Positions 33,413 to 45,796 of a stretch of DNA of 64,000 nt are shown here, one piece after another (position 1 is the stretch's first letter; every line of letters starts with the position of its first letter). Source of the DNA: Humulus lupulus (lineage: Eukaryota > Streptophyta > Magnoliopsida > Rosales > Cannabaceae); NCBI RefSeq assembly GCF_963169125.1, contig NC_084795.1, forward strand, positions 142,141,766 to 142,205,765, given 5' to 3'. Under the pieces are notes generated by a model. The model was not told the origin of the DNA, ran no database searches, and saw nothing but the letters and a program-made list of their open reading frames with translations. A program made the translations under genes and the position numbers.

Positions 33413-35538
33413 TGTTAGGAACAAGTTTCCTAATACGCAGCGGAATTGTGTGATGGGTTGGCCCAGTGTACAACAAAAATTTGTAACATATTTAAACTAC
33501 TTTTAATTATGCAGATCCATTAATATACATACATTAATCATAAACAAGAAAAGAATAAAGAACATACTTCTTGATGCCTATCAAGTGTGCTTGCTATCTT
33601 TTCGTAAAATAAATGATCTTCCTATCTAAGCTGCTCCTAGGTACTCACACCAAGATCTTCCACAACGTTCTCTACACCTCAAGAAGTGTGTGGGCAATTA
33701 GAGAATAAATGATGGTATATTTCTGATTCAACTTGATGTACTCAACACATGAGATCAAGAGAATAGGCCAGAGATTGGTTCTGAATCTTTTCAGGGAGAG
33801 ATGGACAATATCGTTCTTTTCTTAGAGCGAATAATTGAGTATTGAGTATATCTGTTATTTTCTGATAAGTCTAACTTATATAGAAAATATTTAAATTTAA
33901 AAAATAAATATGTAACCAATTACAATTTATCTTTTAATTAATTAATTATCTTATTAATGAAAATATCAAAACTATCTTTTTGAATTTTTCATTCATTAAT
34001 TTATTAATTAAATAAATAAAAGTGAAAAATCTATTCCCCGATTTCTATAGCTACACGCCACACACTGTGTGTGTCGTGCAACACCCTATAAAATAGGGGA
34101 ATGTGATTTTTCCACAATTATTTAATTATTTATTCAAACTAACTTATCAGATAAAATCCAACAACTTGATAATTAATTCAAATTTGAATCTATTATCACA
34201 TATAATTAATTATTTGAATAAATATTAATCTTTTTAAATTCAAATCCAATTTGAACTTGTCATATTATTATCTCCCACTCAAATAAATATATTTAGTTAA
34301 TTCTACTAACTAATTAAAACCAATTTTTATTAAATATTAATTTCAAAAATTTAATATTCATTTTATTATAATTTCAAAAATTATAATAAATTAATTATTT
34401 ATATAATTTTGAAAATTATACAATAATTAATTATTAATTAATTTTGATAATTAGAACTAATTTGTAATTAATTAATTAATCACTATTATCACATAATTGC
34501 ATATTTGGCTCGTAGAACAAAATTCTTCTTAAATATGTCTTTTTACCATTTTACCCTTTTATATCAACTCTTCCCTTGAATAATATTGATAGAGCCGCTA
34601 TGGGACCTATGGACCTATAATTCCGCTCCAATAAATTTGTGATTATTAATTAAATAATCTTAATTTATTAATCTCATGATCACTCCACTATAAATATAAG
34701 ACTGCACTCTTGTAATTATAGACATTTCATTTACTGAGTACTTTATAACAATAAAACGTCCATTGATATAATCATTACATACAAATTAACCCTCTAACAA
34801 TGGTTCATAATTATCCGGGAATAAAATTGCCGCTTTACCTTTTTAATTAACCCTTGTTTCCTTAAGTACCATCGACTTTACTAGTGAAGGTTAATTCATA
34901 ACCAAATTATCAATTTGAGCGCAATAACCTTTCAGCCCCAAAAGTCAACCCTTAAGAGACCATTATTGAGTCTCTTACGAGAAGGTATAGATTCCATATC
35001 TGTATACTATCTTCCCAACCATTTACATTAATGAGTTCCCAAAACAAAAGTTTCTAGCTTGATCATTCTGACAAACCCTAACGAGTGAATCAAAGAACTC
35101 ATATAACATAAACAAGAGTTCATAGTAACTTCAGGATTAAGATCTATTTGTACATGATCTTCAGTTGATATATTTAATTAATATTTTGAAATAGTATTTA
35201 TCTAAGTATTAATAAACATATCTGCTCCAGTTCTATATATTCTCTAATATATAAAATACCTCCTCTAAAGTGTCCTACTACACTAGTAATCCAGATCTAG
35301 ATCACATGTATTCATAATACTAGTGGACCATACATGCAGTAATTAATCTAAAGATTCCATAACTTTATTTTACTGTGAACTATTCAAGTTCATTTATCTC
35401 AATCACAACCCTCTCGTACCAATACGTGGCTGAGAGCACATATATGAACTTAGGAATTTTTCTGATATTTACTTAATATTATCACAGAATAATATAGTCC
35501 ATAAAATATATGCATACCAAATTCAATTTATTTATTTA
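33413..35538 (-). repeat. 5' LTR of copia C, main part
   Basis: TGTTAGGAACAAG at 33413 to the insertion point of element B at 35538. The last 52 bases resume at 47189-47240. Total about 2.18 kb against 2.22 kb for the 3' LTR. Confidence 0.9.
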
Positions 35539-36158
35539 TGTTGACCCTGATTTTGGTCAACTGACACGGAGTCAAAAATGCTTGATGTGGACAAATGTGT
35601 TGAAATGAAGATAATGACAAAAACAGTAAAGCACACAAGAGTTTCTAGTGGTTCGGCCCCAGAATCTGGTAATAACCTACATCCACTTGAACTATTATTG
35701 ATATAATATTTCGAAGGAGTGATCAAAGAACTAGGGTTCAATGAGTTTCACCAACCTCTAAAGAACAAAACAATATATCGAATGCAATAGCTCTAATTCG
35801 CTTGTAAATCCTTAATCTCTAGTATTTAGAAAGCCAAAAGTGTCTAAAAAGATCCCTCCCTTGATTTATCCTTTTCTTATTTATAGGCTCAAGGGAGATT
35901 ACATGAATCAGTTACAGATATTCTTTCCTAAATGATCGGATACTCAGGAAATCATGGGAGATAATTTCGGATATAATCATAACTGCATAAGATTTTTCTC
36001 CAAATATAACAAGTATATGACCAAGCTGATCATATATAACAGTTGAGTGTTGCGCCACGGAAATCTTTCTGGTCGATGGTCGAACAAGACTTCCGCCAGG
36101 GGTCAGCCAAGTGTACTAAATGTCTGCCATGTCATCCATGCCTTTTTTTTGGATAACA
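35539..36158 (-). repeat. 3' LTR of element B
   Basis: 620 bp, plus strand TGTTGACCCTGA...TTGGATAACA. It is followed on the internal side by the purine tract (plus strand TTTTCCCCCCAAGTTT, 36159-36174). A TATA-like box CCTATAAATAAG is on the minus strand near 35876-35887. Confidence 0.95.
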
Positions 36159-36894
36159 TTTTCCCCCCAAGTTTGTTTAGTGCGACCAGCAATAAAGAAA
36201 CTTTAGGGAAACAACCGTTCATATGCCCCACGAAATCTGTCAGAGTCTTCGTGCGTTTTTTAAAATCGTGACATAATTATGTCTAATCAAGCCTTTTCGG
36301 TTTTCAAGAAATCAATGTGACGGCTTATACACTCCCCCACGTTTTGAAAATGGGAAAGTCATGATTGCCACTTTTTGCTATACTTTAGCCTCTATAAGTA
36401 ACCTTTTCACCTCTCTTACAATCCTTTACTCACCATTTCAATCAAGACCTTCAAGAACTATGCTCCGGAGCCCAGAACTTCGAAACAATTTAGACGTCCT
36501 GCCGAAGATTTTTCCGACTCAAAATTTCTATTTTTCTGAATCTCCACCCTTCGCCCAAGTAATCTTTTAGTCTTTCAAACTTTTTGTGATGCCATGCATA
36601 TAGTTACTATACTCTGTGATTTCCTGCGTTCTTGAGTAGAAATTTATGAGGATTTTGTGTAAACCATCTAATGCTTGGTAAGAGAGTGTATTTCTGCTTT
36701 ATGTAAGTTAGGAGCTAGTTCGATAGTAAGGATCATAAGTTTAGGGCGTAAGACCGACGTAAAAATTCGATCTTTAAGCTAGCTGAAAAAACTGGGTTTT
36801 TCCCGCCCTTTAGGAGTTGAAAAAGTTTCTTTTCAAATAACGTTTTATTTCCTTTTTGATCTGTTTTTCAAACCGCTAGCACCAAACTTAGTGT
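36159..36894. other. region between 3' LTR and antisense gene of B
   Basis: Noncoding. Homologous to 14690-15518 of A (shared GGGTTTTTCCCGCCC and GTTGAAAAAG stretches). It should hold the antisense gene's promoter, reading to the right here. TGTCTGTTTGCAG just before 36999 looks like a splice acceptor conserved with A. Confidence 0.55.
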
Positions 36895-39608
36895 ATGAAT
36901 AGGATGATGCTGGTCCATAGACGCGAGCAACATTATCCCAATCTCCCACGTAACTCCCCAGGCCATGTGTTTTATCTCCTCCTTTGTCTGTTTGCAGTTC
37001 ATATGCAAGACCCTTGGGGAGGAGAAATACCCATTGAAGACGACCTCCTAGTTCAGCTGCTTGAAGGCGAGGAAAATCCCTCTACTCTGATACCAGATAT
37101 CCCTTTCTCTCACCCTAGCCCAAATGTTTCTCTAGTTCAAACCCAAAGAATGGCTCGAACAAAAACTAAAGCTCAAAAAAGGAAAATCCCTAACTCCTCA
37201 GGCCAGCCTACTACTGATGCCCCATCGACCAGTGGTCGAGGCGATAACATTCCTGATGCCAATGTACAAAGGCAATCCCGTCCTCGACACGCTGCTCAGC
37301 CGAATGTCGAGTGGCATGTTGTTCCCCAGAGTAGAGTGACGATTTGGATGATCGCCAACTACTTAAATAAGTATAAACTGACACGGGTGACCCTGGTTAA
37401 ACCTTCCCTCGACCAGAGGGCCAATCTGCCAAGCAGGGCCTACAGCGCCTGGTCGCAATTTCATATTGAGGCAGGTGCCACTTTCCCTCTCCACTCATTC
37501 TTTCAAGGGGTGGCAAATTACTTTGGGGTTGCCCCCTTCCAAATTACTCCAAATGGATATAGAATGCTGGCCGCACTCTATATCCTTTACAAACTCAAAA
37601 AATGGCCAGAGCCCACTCCCCACGAGGTCAGATTTCTTTTTGACCTTAAGTCCAACCCTAACCAAGAAGGCACGGGGTTCTTCCACTTTTGTTATCAAGA
37701 AACCGGGCGCACTTTCTTGTCCGACACTACTCACATCTCCAATGTGGGGAGGTATCACCAGGAATACTTCCTGACTCCCGACTTGGCCACAGACAACTTG
37801 GCCTTCACCCGAGGAGGTAAAAATTCTTACGTCACTAGCTTCTTCGCTTAGTGTTTTTCTGCCACAATGTCTTGACACTTCACTGTGTTCCAGGCCCATG
37901 GTTACGTCCAATCCCAACTCCAGGGATGGAGTCAAGGGAGACACTCTTAGCCAGCATGCCGAATGCTGATAAGAGTGTCAAAAATTTAGTTACTGAGGCT
38001 AACCTTAGGTTGGTCGGCCTCTTGAATCCCTAACTAGCGACGAGCGAACCTTCAGCGAAAAACGCCCAAGCCGAAGTGGAACCCGAGCAGCAACCCCAAG
38101 CGTCTCCTCCGCAGAGGAGACCAACTGGAGTTACGATCAGGGAACCTACCGTCCCTCGTCGAGCAGAGAAACCCTTGGCCCCCGAGGGCAAAGGAAAACA
38201 AATGGCTGCTGAGCCTACCGAACTTTCTGACGACTCGTTGGATGAAAACGGTATAACAATCTCGCTTTTAAATCATTTGCCAATTCCCTCTCATCTATTT
38301 GATGGGGATGGCAACTTTAAGAATGCTCCCTCCTTAAATCCAGATTTCTTCCAGGGACTAGGTAGTTTAGTAAATAATGTTACGACCAGTAGTTGTAGCG
38401 CAGGTACTTTACTTGTAATCCTTTTACTTTTATTATGTTATCCTGCATGACCATTTTGTCTTACTGTTTGCGTTGCTTCCTTTTGTGCAGGTATGGACTC
38501 CGAGGACGTTTTTGAGCACTACCAGGCTACTGCTGCCTCTTCTGTTCCGAAGAAGGATAGCAAGAGGGCCCGAGGGGAAAGCAGCAAGACTCCCTTAAAG
38601 AAAGCTCGAACAGACGATGTTCCAGCCACCGCCCCCTCCAAGGAGAACTTGCCACCTCCACCCTCCTCCGGGCAGACAACTCCCACTCTTGTTGATCCAC
38701 AGCCTTCTTCCAAGTCTCCTAATAGGGAGGCATTGAACACCTCGCCCGAAGGCTCCCTGCCCAGCTTCATGGTCGGCTCAGCCAGGGAGAGGATATATAA
38801 GCTTTCGAAGCACAGACGCAGCCAGGCAGCCATTACTGAAACTGCGTCCATGGAGGCTGATCAGGTCGTAAACAGAGGGCTGAACGAGATAGTTAGCGTA
38901 AGTTATCTCCTGTTTACTTTATCATTTATTTCTGATTTCTTGTTCTTACTTTATCTTATTCTCTGTCTTCAGGGGTTGCTAACTTTAATTGCTGGCTGGC
39001 GCCGTGTTGGGGCGTTGGTATCTTGGGGACAGAACTTTGACTCCAGGCTTGCCGAGACTAAGCAAGCATTTGAGGCTGACTACAACAAGCTGCTTAAGGA
39101 GAATAAGGAGCTGTCCAAACAGAACGAACAACTGTGCGAGGATAAAGCTACTCTCACCAAGGAGCTTCTGGACGCCCAAGATGCCTTGAAGAAAGCCAAC
39201 GAATCCCGGGAAAAATTAAGGGAAAGTGCCAGGCTCAACACTCAAGCATGCGTTCAGCTTGAGCTTGATCTGATCGCTAGCAGGCAGGAGACGGGGAGCT
39301 TGAAAAGCAAGTGCGGGAGCTCGAGGAGGCCGGGGCCAAGAATTTGAAGAAGTACAAGGAGGCCACTCACCTTTGCTTCTATGAATTCTAGAAGCACAAC
39401 CGGGAGGCTAACTTCAACTACCTGTCCGAGCGTTTGAGGAGGACTCTGATGGCGCAGTGCGCCATCCGGCTGGAAGAAGAAGAAAAGGCCAAAGTGCCTG
39501 CCTCTCCAGAGATCTCCCTAGCAGGGGGGATTGATGGTGCTGATGCTGAAGCTGGTCCTTCGGCTGACCAAGGCACTCCTCCCAACCCTCAGGACCCTCC
39601 TGCTCCTT
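36895..39608 (+). pseudogene. antisense gene (aORF) of element B, spliced, PF04195-like
   Basis: Opposite to gag-pol of B. Exons: about 37004 (or 36895) to 37816, 37894-38403, 38491-38897 and 38973-39608. Introns 37817-37893, 38404-38490 and 38898-38972 all begin GT and end AG and keep the frame. The start at MQDPWGGE matches A; the upstream ATG at 36895 may lie in an intron. Core: HSFFQGVANYFGVAPFQI, TPNGYRMLAALYILYKLKKW, FLTPDLATDNLAFTRGG. The middle is Pro/Ser-rich and basic (SKRARGESSKTPLKKAR). The last exon is coiled coil. Breaks: TAA at 38031-38033 in exon 2, a frameshift near 39290 and TAG near 39390. Function unknown. Confidence 0.75.
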
Positions 39609-40284
39609 AATTTTTATTTTTATTATTTCGTTTTCATGGCCCACGGGTCGTTTTGTAAAGACAATTTGTTTTTATTGCTGCAAGGGCAGCTTTTTACTTT
39701 TAATTAAGCAATTACATCCGAGCAGTACTGCTCGCGGTGTAAAAGAATGCCTTTTGATATTACAATATTTCTGTCTATTATAACATCTGTTCGCATGACC
39801 GAACTTAGCATAGTACTTTGGCTTGATTTAACAAAATATAAAATTTGAAAAATACTCTAAGTACCGTAGCATGCTTTCACTCATTTTGTTCAAGTGTTTA
39901 CATACCTCTTGGTATGCTTTGCTATCGATGTACCTTATATGCCCCCTAAGTGATCGAGGAGCTTTAGGTCCTTGGTCACTTGCCTTGATCATGACCTGTG
40001 CGAACATTACTGCTCGGTAGGAAACGTAACACTCATAATACAGCAAAACAACACACGTAATGAACAAATACATGTAAAAATATATTTACAAAAGTTGGCA
40101 AGAATGACTGGCTGCGCACAGTCCCTTATAATTCTCGTATTAAAAATGGACTAAACATGTCTTTACAAGTGATCTTAAAAAGATCTTACACTTATAAGCG
40201 ATTAGCCATACAACGTGGCTAACCCTTTTTCAAAACTTGTAAAAAGTAAACATTAATACAAGCCAGTTCTTTAGAAAGGACTAT
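39609..40284. other. noncoding gap between convergent genes of B
   Basis: Homologous to 11355-12045 of A, inverted. No coding potential. Expected to carry both 3' ends. Confidence 0.6.
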
Positions 40285-41428
40285 TTATTGGTAATACTTG
40301 CGCAGGTGTTCTCCGTTCCAATAGCGTGGAACGAGATCTCCATTTAAGCGTGTAAGCTTGTAGGTGCCTGGTTGAAGGACTTCTTCAATCTGGTAAGGTC
40401 CTTCCTAGTTTGGTCTGAGTACTCCAGCAGTTGGGTCATGGGTGTTTAAGAAAACTCGTCGAAGTACTAGATCTCCTACATTGAACTTTCACCTTTGAGT
40501 TAAAATACCGAGCGACTTTTTGCTGGTACGCAGCTACTCGGAATTGGGCTTTTTCCCGTTTCTCTTCAAGTGAGTCTAGGGACTCCATCATCAGTTGGCT
40601 ATTCTGGTCCTGGTCGTATGTAATTCGTCGGTGTGAGGGGGGATCTAACTCGACGGGCAACATAGCTTCATACCCGTACGCTAAGGAAAACGGGGTATGA
40701 CCTGTCGCTGTTCGATGAGAAGTTCTATACGACCAGAGTACTTCAGGCAACTGTTCTGGCCATGCTCCTTTAGCGTCTTCAAGTCTTTTCTTCAGGGTAT
40801 CTTTAAGTATTTTGTTCACTGTTTCGACTTGCCCATTTTCTTGTGGATGTGCGACTGAAGAAAAGCTTTTGACGATACCATGCCTTTCGCAGAAGTCTGT
40901 GGATAAGTCACTGTCAAACTGGGTATCGTTGTCTGAGACAATTTTTCGAGGCAAACCATATCGGCAAACAATGTTCTTGATGACAAAGTCAAGAACTTTC
41001 TTGGTCGTTATGGTAGTGAGCGGCTCAGCTTCGGCCCATTTGGTGAAGTAGTCGACAGCTACAACTGCATATTTTACTCCACCCTTTCCCGTTGGCAGGG
41101 ATCCAATCAAGTCTATACCCCATACTGCGAAAGGGCAAGGACTCTGCATCTGCTTTAAGTCGTTGGGAGCTGCGTGCGGAATCTTGGAAAACCTCTGACA
41201 CTTATCGCATTTTCCCACAAACTCCATTGAGTCCTCATTTATAGTCTGCCAGAAATAACCCTGCCTCAGAATATTTTTTGACAAGCTCTGCCCCCCAGCG
41301 TGGTCCCCACAGAAGCCTTCATGTACTTCCTGCATTAGTTCTTTAGCCTTTTCCGGTGTGATGCATCTGAGCAGTGGCATGGAATATCCTCTTCGGTAAA
41401 GGACACCATCGACCAGTATATACCTAGC
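40285..41428 (-). pseudogene. integrase of element B
   Basis: Minus strand, in frame with RNase H upstream but separated by TAG at 41429 (A has CAG). HHCC region HEGFCGDHAGG...KCDKCQRF; core WGIDLIGSLPTGKGG (D), IVSDNDTQFDSDL (D), ENGQVETVNKILKDTLKK (E). After NSKVK an 8-base loss near 40485 shifts the frame. The C-terminal part (GDLVLRRV-like, NGEHLRKYYQ) is found in the shifted frame with one TAG (40405-40407, a Trp codon in A). The normal stop TAA is at 40285-40287. Confidence 0.85.
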
Positions 41429-42437
41429 AGCCTATCTTTGAAGGGTCCTGGCTTTGTTTCTATCTGCTGGTAGTACACCATTTGTGAGATATTCCAAGTA
41501 TGGTTCCATCCATGTATCCTCCATCCGGATTTCCATATTAATTTCGTCTGCTCGTATGCTCGGTTCGCATAATCTCTCGACTGGAACTATATTCAAAGTG
41601 TCAGTGTCTTTCGCACTTGCGAGTTTGGCTAAGGCATCTGCATTTGAATTCTTATCTCGGGGAATTTGTTGGAGGGTATACTTTTCAAATTGCGCCAACA
41701 TATCTCTAGTTTTGTTTAAGTAGGCCACCATTTTGAGGCCCCGTGCTTGATACTCCCCTAAGACTTGATTCACTACCTGCTGTGAATCACTGTAGATATC
41801 AAGCACTCTTATATTCATGTCTTTGGCTAACCTTAGTCCCGCGAGGAGTGCTTCATATTCGACCTCATTGTTCGATGCGGTGAAATCAAACCTAATAGCG
41901 TAGTGAAATCAATGCCCTGCTGGCATTATCAATATCACTCCTGCTCCTGCGTGAGATTCGTTAGACGATCCGTCCATGAATAACCTCCATGAAGGAGCTT
42001 TGACTTGTGGCTCGGGCGCACTAGGCTCTTTGCACTGCTCGTCGTCTGGGAGCTCAGTGAATTCAGCGATAAGGTCAGCCAAGAATTGTCCTGTTACTGC
42101 TGCTCGCGGTGAATATGTGATATCAAACTGCCCGAGTTCGACTGCCCATTTCAATAAGCGCCCAGCTGCCTCTGGCTTTTTCAAAACTTGCAGAAGGGGT
42201 TGGTCAGTTAAGACTGTGATGGGATGGGCTTGGAAGTAAGGACGTAACTTCCTGGAGGCAAAAATCAAGCAATAGGCTAATCTTTCTATTGGAGGATACC
42301 TCAATTCAGCCCCGATTAACCTCTTGCTTACATAGTAAACCTCCTTTTGTACGCCTTCTTCCTCTCGCACTAGCACCGCACTGGCAGCAAATTCGGTGAT
42401 CGCCAGGTAAATGAACAAAGTTTCTCCGTCCATGGGT
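41429..42437 (-). pseudogene. RNase H and archaeal-type RNase H of element B
   Basis: Minus strand, one frame with TGA near 41906-41908 (CGA in A). First RNase H: LFIYLAITEFAASAVLV, VYYVSKRLIGAEL, YPPIERLAYCLIFASRKLRP. Then the tether and second RNase [57 protein letters not shown] near 42436-42438 (a Ser TCA in A) separates it from RT. Same domain order as A. Confidence 0.85.
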
Positions 42438-43585
42438 TTTCATAAAATAGGAGGCTCTGCCATGTGGGCCTTTAAGGCCTGGAAAGCCTGCTCGCAGTCT
42501 CCTGTCCATTCGAATTTCTTGTTGCCTCTAAGTAGATTGAAGAAAGGGATGCATTTATCCATCGACTTGGAAATGAATCTACTTAGTGCGGCAATTCTTC
42601 CAGTTAAACTTTGCACATCCTTAATTTTCATTGGCGATTTCATGTCGATCAGGGCTTTTATCTTGTCGGGGTTGGCCTCGATTCCTCTCGAATTAACAAT
42701 AAACCCCAAAAATTTCCCTGATCCTACTCCGAAGGAACATTTGAGAGGATTTAACTTCATCTGATAATTGTTCAGAACGTTGAAACACTCTTGTAAATCC
42801 TTCACATGTCCTTCTGCTTTTTTCGACTTTACCAGTATGTCGTCCACGTACACCTCCATGTTTACTCCGATCAACTCCTTAAACATGTGGTTGACCAATC
42901 GCTGGTAAGTCGCACCAGCATTTTTCAGTCCGAAGGGCATTACTTTATAACAGTATAACCCTGTATCAGTCCGAAAGCTAGTGTGATCCTCGTCAGGGGG
43001 ATGCATACTGATCTGATTGTACCCTGAGTATGCATCCATGAAGGAGAGGATCTCATGTCCTATAGTTGCATCGACCAGCTGGTCGATCCTTGGGAGTGGG
43101 AAGCAATCCTTTGGGCAGGCTTTATTGAGGTCTGTGAAATCCACACAGGTTCGCCATTTGCTGTTAGGCTTGGGAACCAGTACCAGATTAGAGACCCACG
43201 ATGGATAAAACGCCACCCTGATGAACCCATTCTCCTTCAGTCTCTTGACTTCCTCTTTTAAGGCTTTCGACCTATCCTTATCGAGCAGCCTTATTTTCTG
43301 TTGCACGGGTGGAAAACTCTTGTCAACGTTCAGGACATGGCTGATAACTGCAAGATCTATCCCAGCCATGTCTTTGTGTGACCAGGAAAAAACTTCCTGG
43401 TTCTTTCTCAAAAATTCCACCAATGCATAATTCGTTATTGCTTCTAAGTTTTTCTCGACCTTTACCACTCTGGTCGGGTCTTCTTCGTCAAGTTGGACCT
43501 CTTCCAGGTCCTCGACGGGTCCAACATCTTCCTCAAAATCCCCAAACCAAGGATCTAAGTCCCTATTCTCACTTTGGGCAACACC
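42438..43585 (-). CDS. reverse transcriptase of element B
   Basis: Open for over 1.1 kb on the minus strand, from the base after the TAG at 43586-43588 to the TGA near 42438. A linker (DLDPWFGDFEEDVGPVEDLE) leads to RT with LVPKPNSKWRTCVDFTDLN, FPLPRIDQLVDA, SFMDAYSGYNQI, MPFGLKNAGATYQRLV and the intact catalytic MEVYVDDILVKS. The C-terminal connection LTGRIAALSRFISKSMDK, which is deleted in A, is present. First methionine is at 43468, but translation probably enters from Gag-protease through the TAG. Confidence 0.85.
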
Positions 43586-45796
43586 CTATTTGGTGACTCC
43601 ATCACCAAATTGGGCTTGGGTATCAATTGCCATCTGCAACCTATCTGGGGGAGTGCTTTTTGACGTTCCCTTCTTCGCCTTTGTAAATGATGCATTGTAG
43701 CACTCCTTTGCTTCTCTCTGATTTCCCAACACGCGTCCTACCCCTGCGTCTGTCGGGAATTTCATGGCCAAGTGCCATACTGAGGTGACAGCCCGAAGAT
43801 CAACCAGTATGGGCCTTCCAATAACAGCATTGTATGCCAAAGGACAATCGACTACTATAAAAGTAGCGAGTAATGTCCTTGTTGCAGGCGTTGTACCTGC
43901 TGTGACTGGAAGTCTGATTGACCCTGCTGGGGCGAGTCCCTCGCCAGAGAAGTCGTAGATTGTTTGGTTGCAGGGCTCCAAGTCCTTTACGGATAACTTC
44001 ATGCGTTCCAGTGAAGATTTGTACAGGATGTTCACTGAACTTCCTGTATCCACTAGTACTCTTTTCACCATCATGTTGGCGATTTGAACGTCCACGACCA
44101 GCGGATCGGAATATGGGAACCGGACATGCTGGGTGTCGCTATCAGAGAAGGTTATCTCACCATCCTCTGACCGAGCCTTCTTTGATGCCCTGTCCTCCAC
44201 AGTCATCATCTCGATGTCCTGGTCGTGACGTAGGGTCCGAGCATATCGTTCCCTCGCCTTTCCATTCCTTCCCGCGAGGTGCGGGCCTCCACAGATGGTG
44301 AGTAAAGTGCTAGCTACAGGATCAGGCTGCAAAGTTAGTGAACGTTGGCATGCGGGCGCACGCTCGTTTCCACCTGGAACCTCTCGTTGGGAATTTCCCG
44401 AGGCCAGAACATATCTTCTTAAGTGTCCTTGTCTAATAAGGAACTCGATATCATCCTTCAGCTGGTTGCATTCATTTGTATCATGTCCGTAGTCGTTATG
44501 ATAACGACAGAACTTGGTAGTGTCTCTCTTCAAAATATCTTTTTGAATGGGGGCAAGTTTTTTATAAGGCACACTGGAACTCGTGGCCTGATACACCTCT
44601 CCCCGAGACTCAATAAGGGCAGTGTAGTTAGTGAACCGAGGTTCATAACGATTACCCTTGACTCGTTTATTGTCAGAGGTGGAAGGCTCATTATGTGGTC
44701 GTTTCCCCCCATTCTTGCTATTGCCATTGCTGTTTCCATTGCCTTTGCCGTTGGGTTTCGACCCATTGGCGGCTTTGGCGGGCTCGGGAGCCCCCTTATC
44801 CTTGCCTGGGGTTTTTCCTTCGCTGGCGATGGCATCCTCGAGCTTGATGTAGCGATCAGCTCGATCCAAAAATTCCTGGGTAGTCCTGACCCCATGCTTT
44901 CTGAGGTTGTTCCAAAGAGGCGTGCAACGCTTAACCCCTGTAGTTATGGCCATCATCTTGCCTTCGTCTCCCACTGTTTTCGCTCCAGCAGCTGCTTGCA
45001 TAAAATCCTGGACGTAATCTTTCAGTGGTTCTCCGTTTTGCTGGCGTATTTTGACCAGCTGATTTGCCTCAGTTGGGTGCACACGACCCGCATAGAATGG
45101 TCTGTAAAATTCCTTTACAAACATCTCCCAAGAAACTATACTTGCAAGAGGGAATTTAAAAAACCACTCCTGTGCAGCATCAGAAAGTGTTGCAGGGAAG
45201 ATCATGCACCGAGCGTCTTCGGACACTTTCTGGATGTCCATCTGTATCTCAAACTTGTTGACATGAGATATTGGGTCACCATACCCGTCAAAATTTGGAA
45301 GCGTGGGCATTTTAAACTTACTAGGAGTCTCTGCCACAGCTATCCTCTGAACGAAATGAGTGCCCTTTCTCCTATCGTGATCGATATAAGATGTTCTTCC
45401 CCCGACTAGTTGTTGCACTGCTTGGTTGAGGGCATCTATCTGGGCCTGCACGGTGCCAGGAATCGCCGGGGCCTCTGCTGCTGCTGGGGGAATGTACTCA
45501 TCGTGTCGTTCCCTACGATCGTTGAGTACATCTCTTAAATCTTCGTCCCTTCGCCGCTGCTCGCTAGCTCCAAGACGGTTAAAGACGTTATTTTTCCTGG
45601 GCTGCCCCCCAGCGTCACGCCTTTCAGGTTGGCCCCCTCTAGGTGGCGAGCTTCTGTCCCCACCTCTATCTACATTTCTCTGACCGACATTTCCTCTGCC
45701 TGAGTCGGCCTCATTATAATCGTGGCCATCTCTGAATCTTGATTGGCAACGATGTGATCGACTGTTCCCTCGGTTGCCTTCCCGGGCTGGAACCTC
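43586..45796 (-). CDS. Gag core, zinc knuckle and protease of element B
   Basis: Uninterrupted frame on the minus strand from after the TGA at 45797-45799 to the TAG at 43586-43588. Gag core: KMPTLPNFDGYGDPISHVNK, AAQEWFFKF, EPLKDYVQDFMQAA. Basic Gly/Asn/Lys linker; knuckle-like KFCRYHNDYGHDTNEC; protease VLVDTGSSVNILYKSS and NAVIGRPILVDLRA. The end (DGVTK, stop, GVAQS) matches A, where the same TAG separates protease and RT. Its own start codon lies upstream at 46516, beyond four nonsense codons. Confidence 0.85.
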   Translation of the reverse strand, partial: EVPAREGNRGNSRSHRCQSRFRDGHDYNEADSGRGNVGQRNVDRGGDRSSPPRGGQPERRDAGGQPRKNNVFNRLGASEQRRRDEDLRDVLNDRRERHDEYIPPAAAEAPAIPGTVQAQIDALNQAVQQLVGGRTSYIDHDRRKGTHFVQRIAVAETPSKFKMPTLPNFDGYGDPISHVNKFEIQMDIQKVSEDARCMIFPATLSDAAQEWFFKFPLASIVSWEMFVKEFYRPFYAGRVHPTEANQLVKIRQQNGEPLKDYVQDFMQAAAGAKTVGDEGKMMAITTGVKRCTPLWNNLRKHGVRTTQEFLDRADRYIKLEDAIASEGKTPGKDKGAPEPAKAANGSKPNGKGNGNSNGNSKNGGKRPHNEPSTSDNKRVKGNRYEPRFTNYTALIESRGEVYQATSSSVPYKKLAPIQKDILKRDTTKFCRYHNDYGHDTNECNQLKDDIEFLIRQGHLRRYVLASGNSQREVPGGNERAPACQRSLTLQPDPVASTLLTICGGPHLAGRNGKARERYARTLRHDQDIEMMTVEDRASKKARSEDGEITFSDSDTQHVRFPYSDPLVVDVQIANMMVKRVLVDTGSSVNILYKSSLERMKLSVKDLEPCNQTIYDFSGEGLAPAGSIRLPVTAGTTPATRTLLATFIVVDCPLAYNAVIGRPILVDLRAVTSVWHLAMKFPTDAGVGRVLGNQREAKECYNASFTKAKKGTSKSTPPDRLQMAIDTQAQFGDGVTK

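Noticed and set aside
44423..45409. 328-codon plus-strand frame inside gag of B
   Set aside because: Antisense shadow of Gag. Its residues mirror the Gag codons, and the matching frame in A is broken into short pieces.
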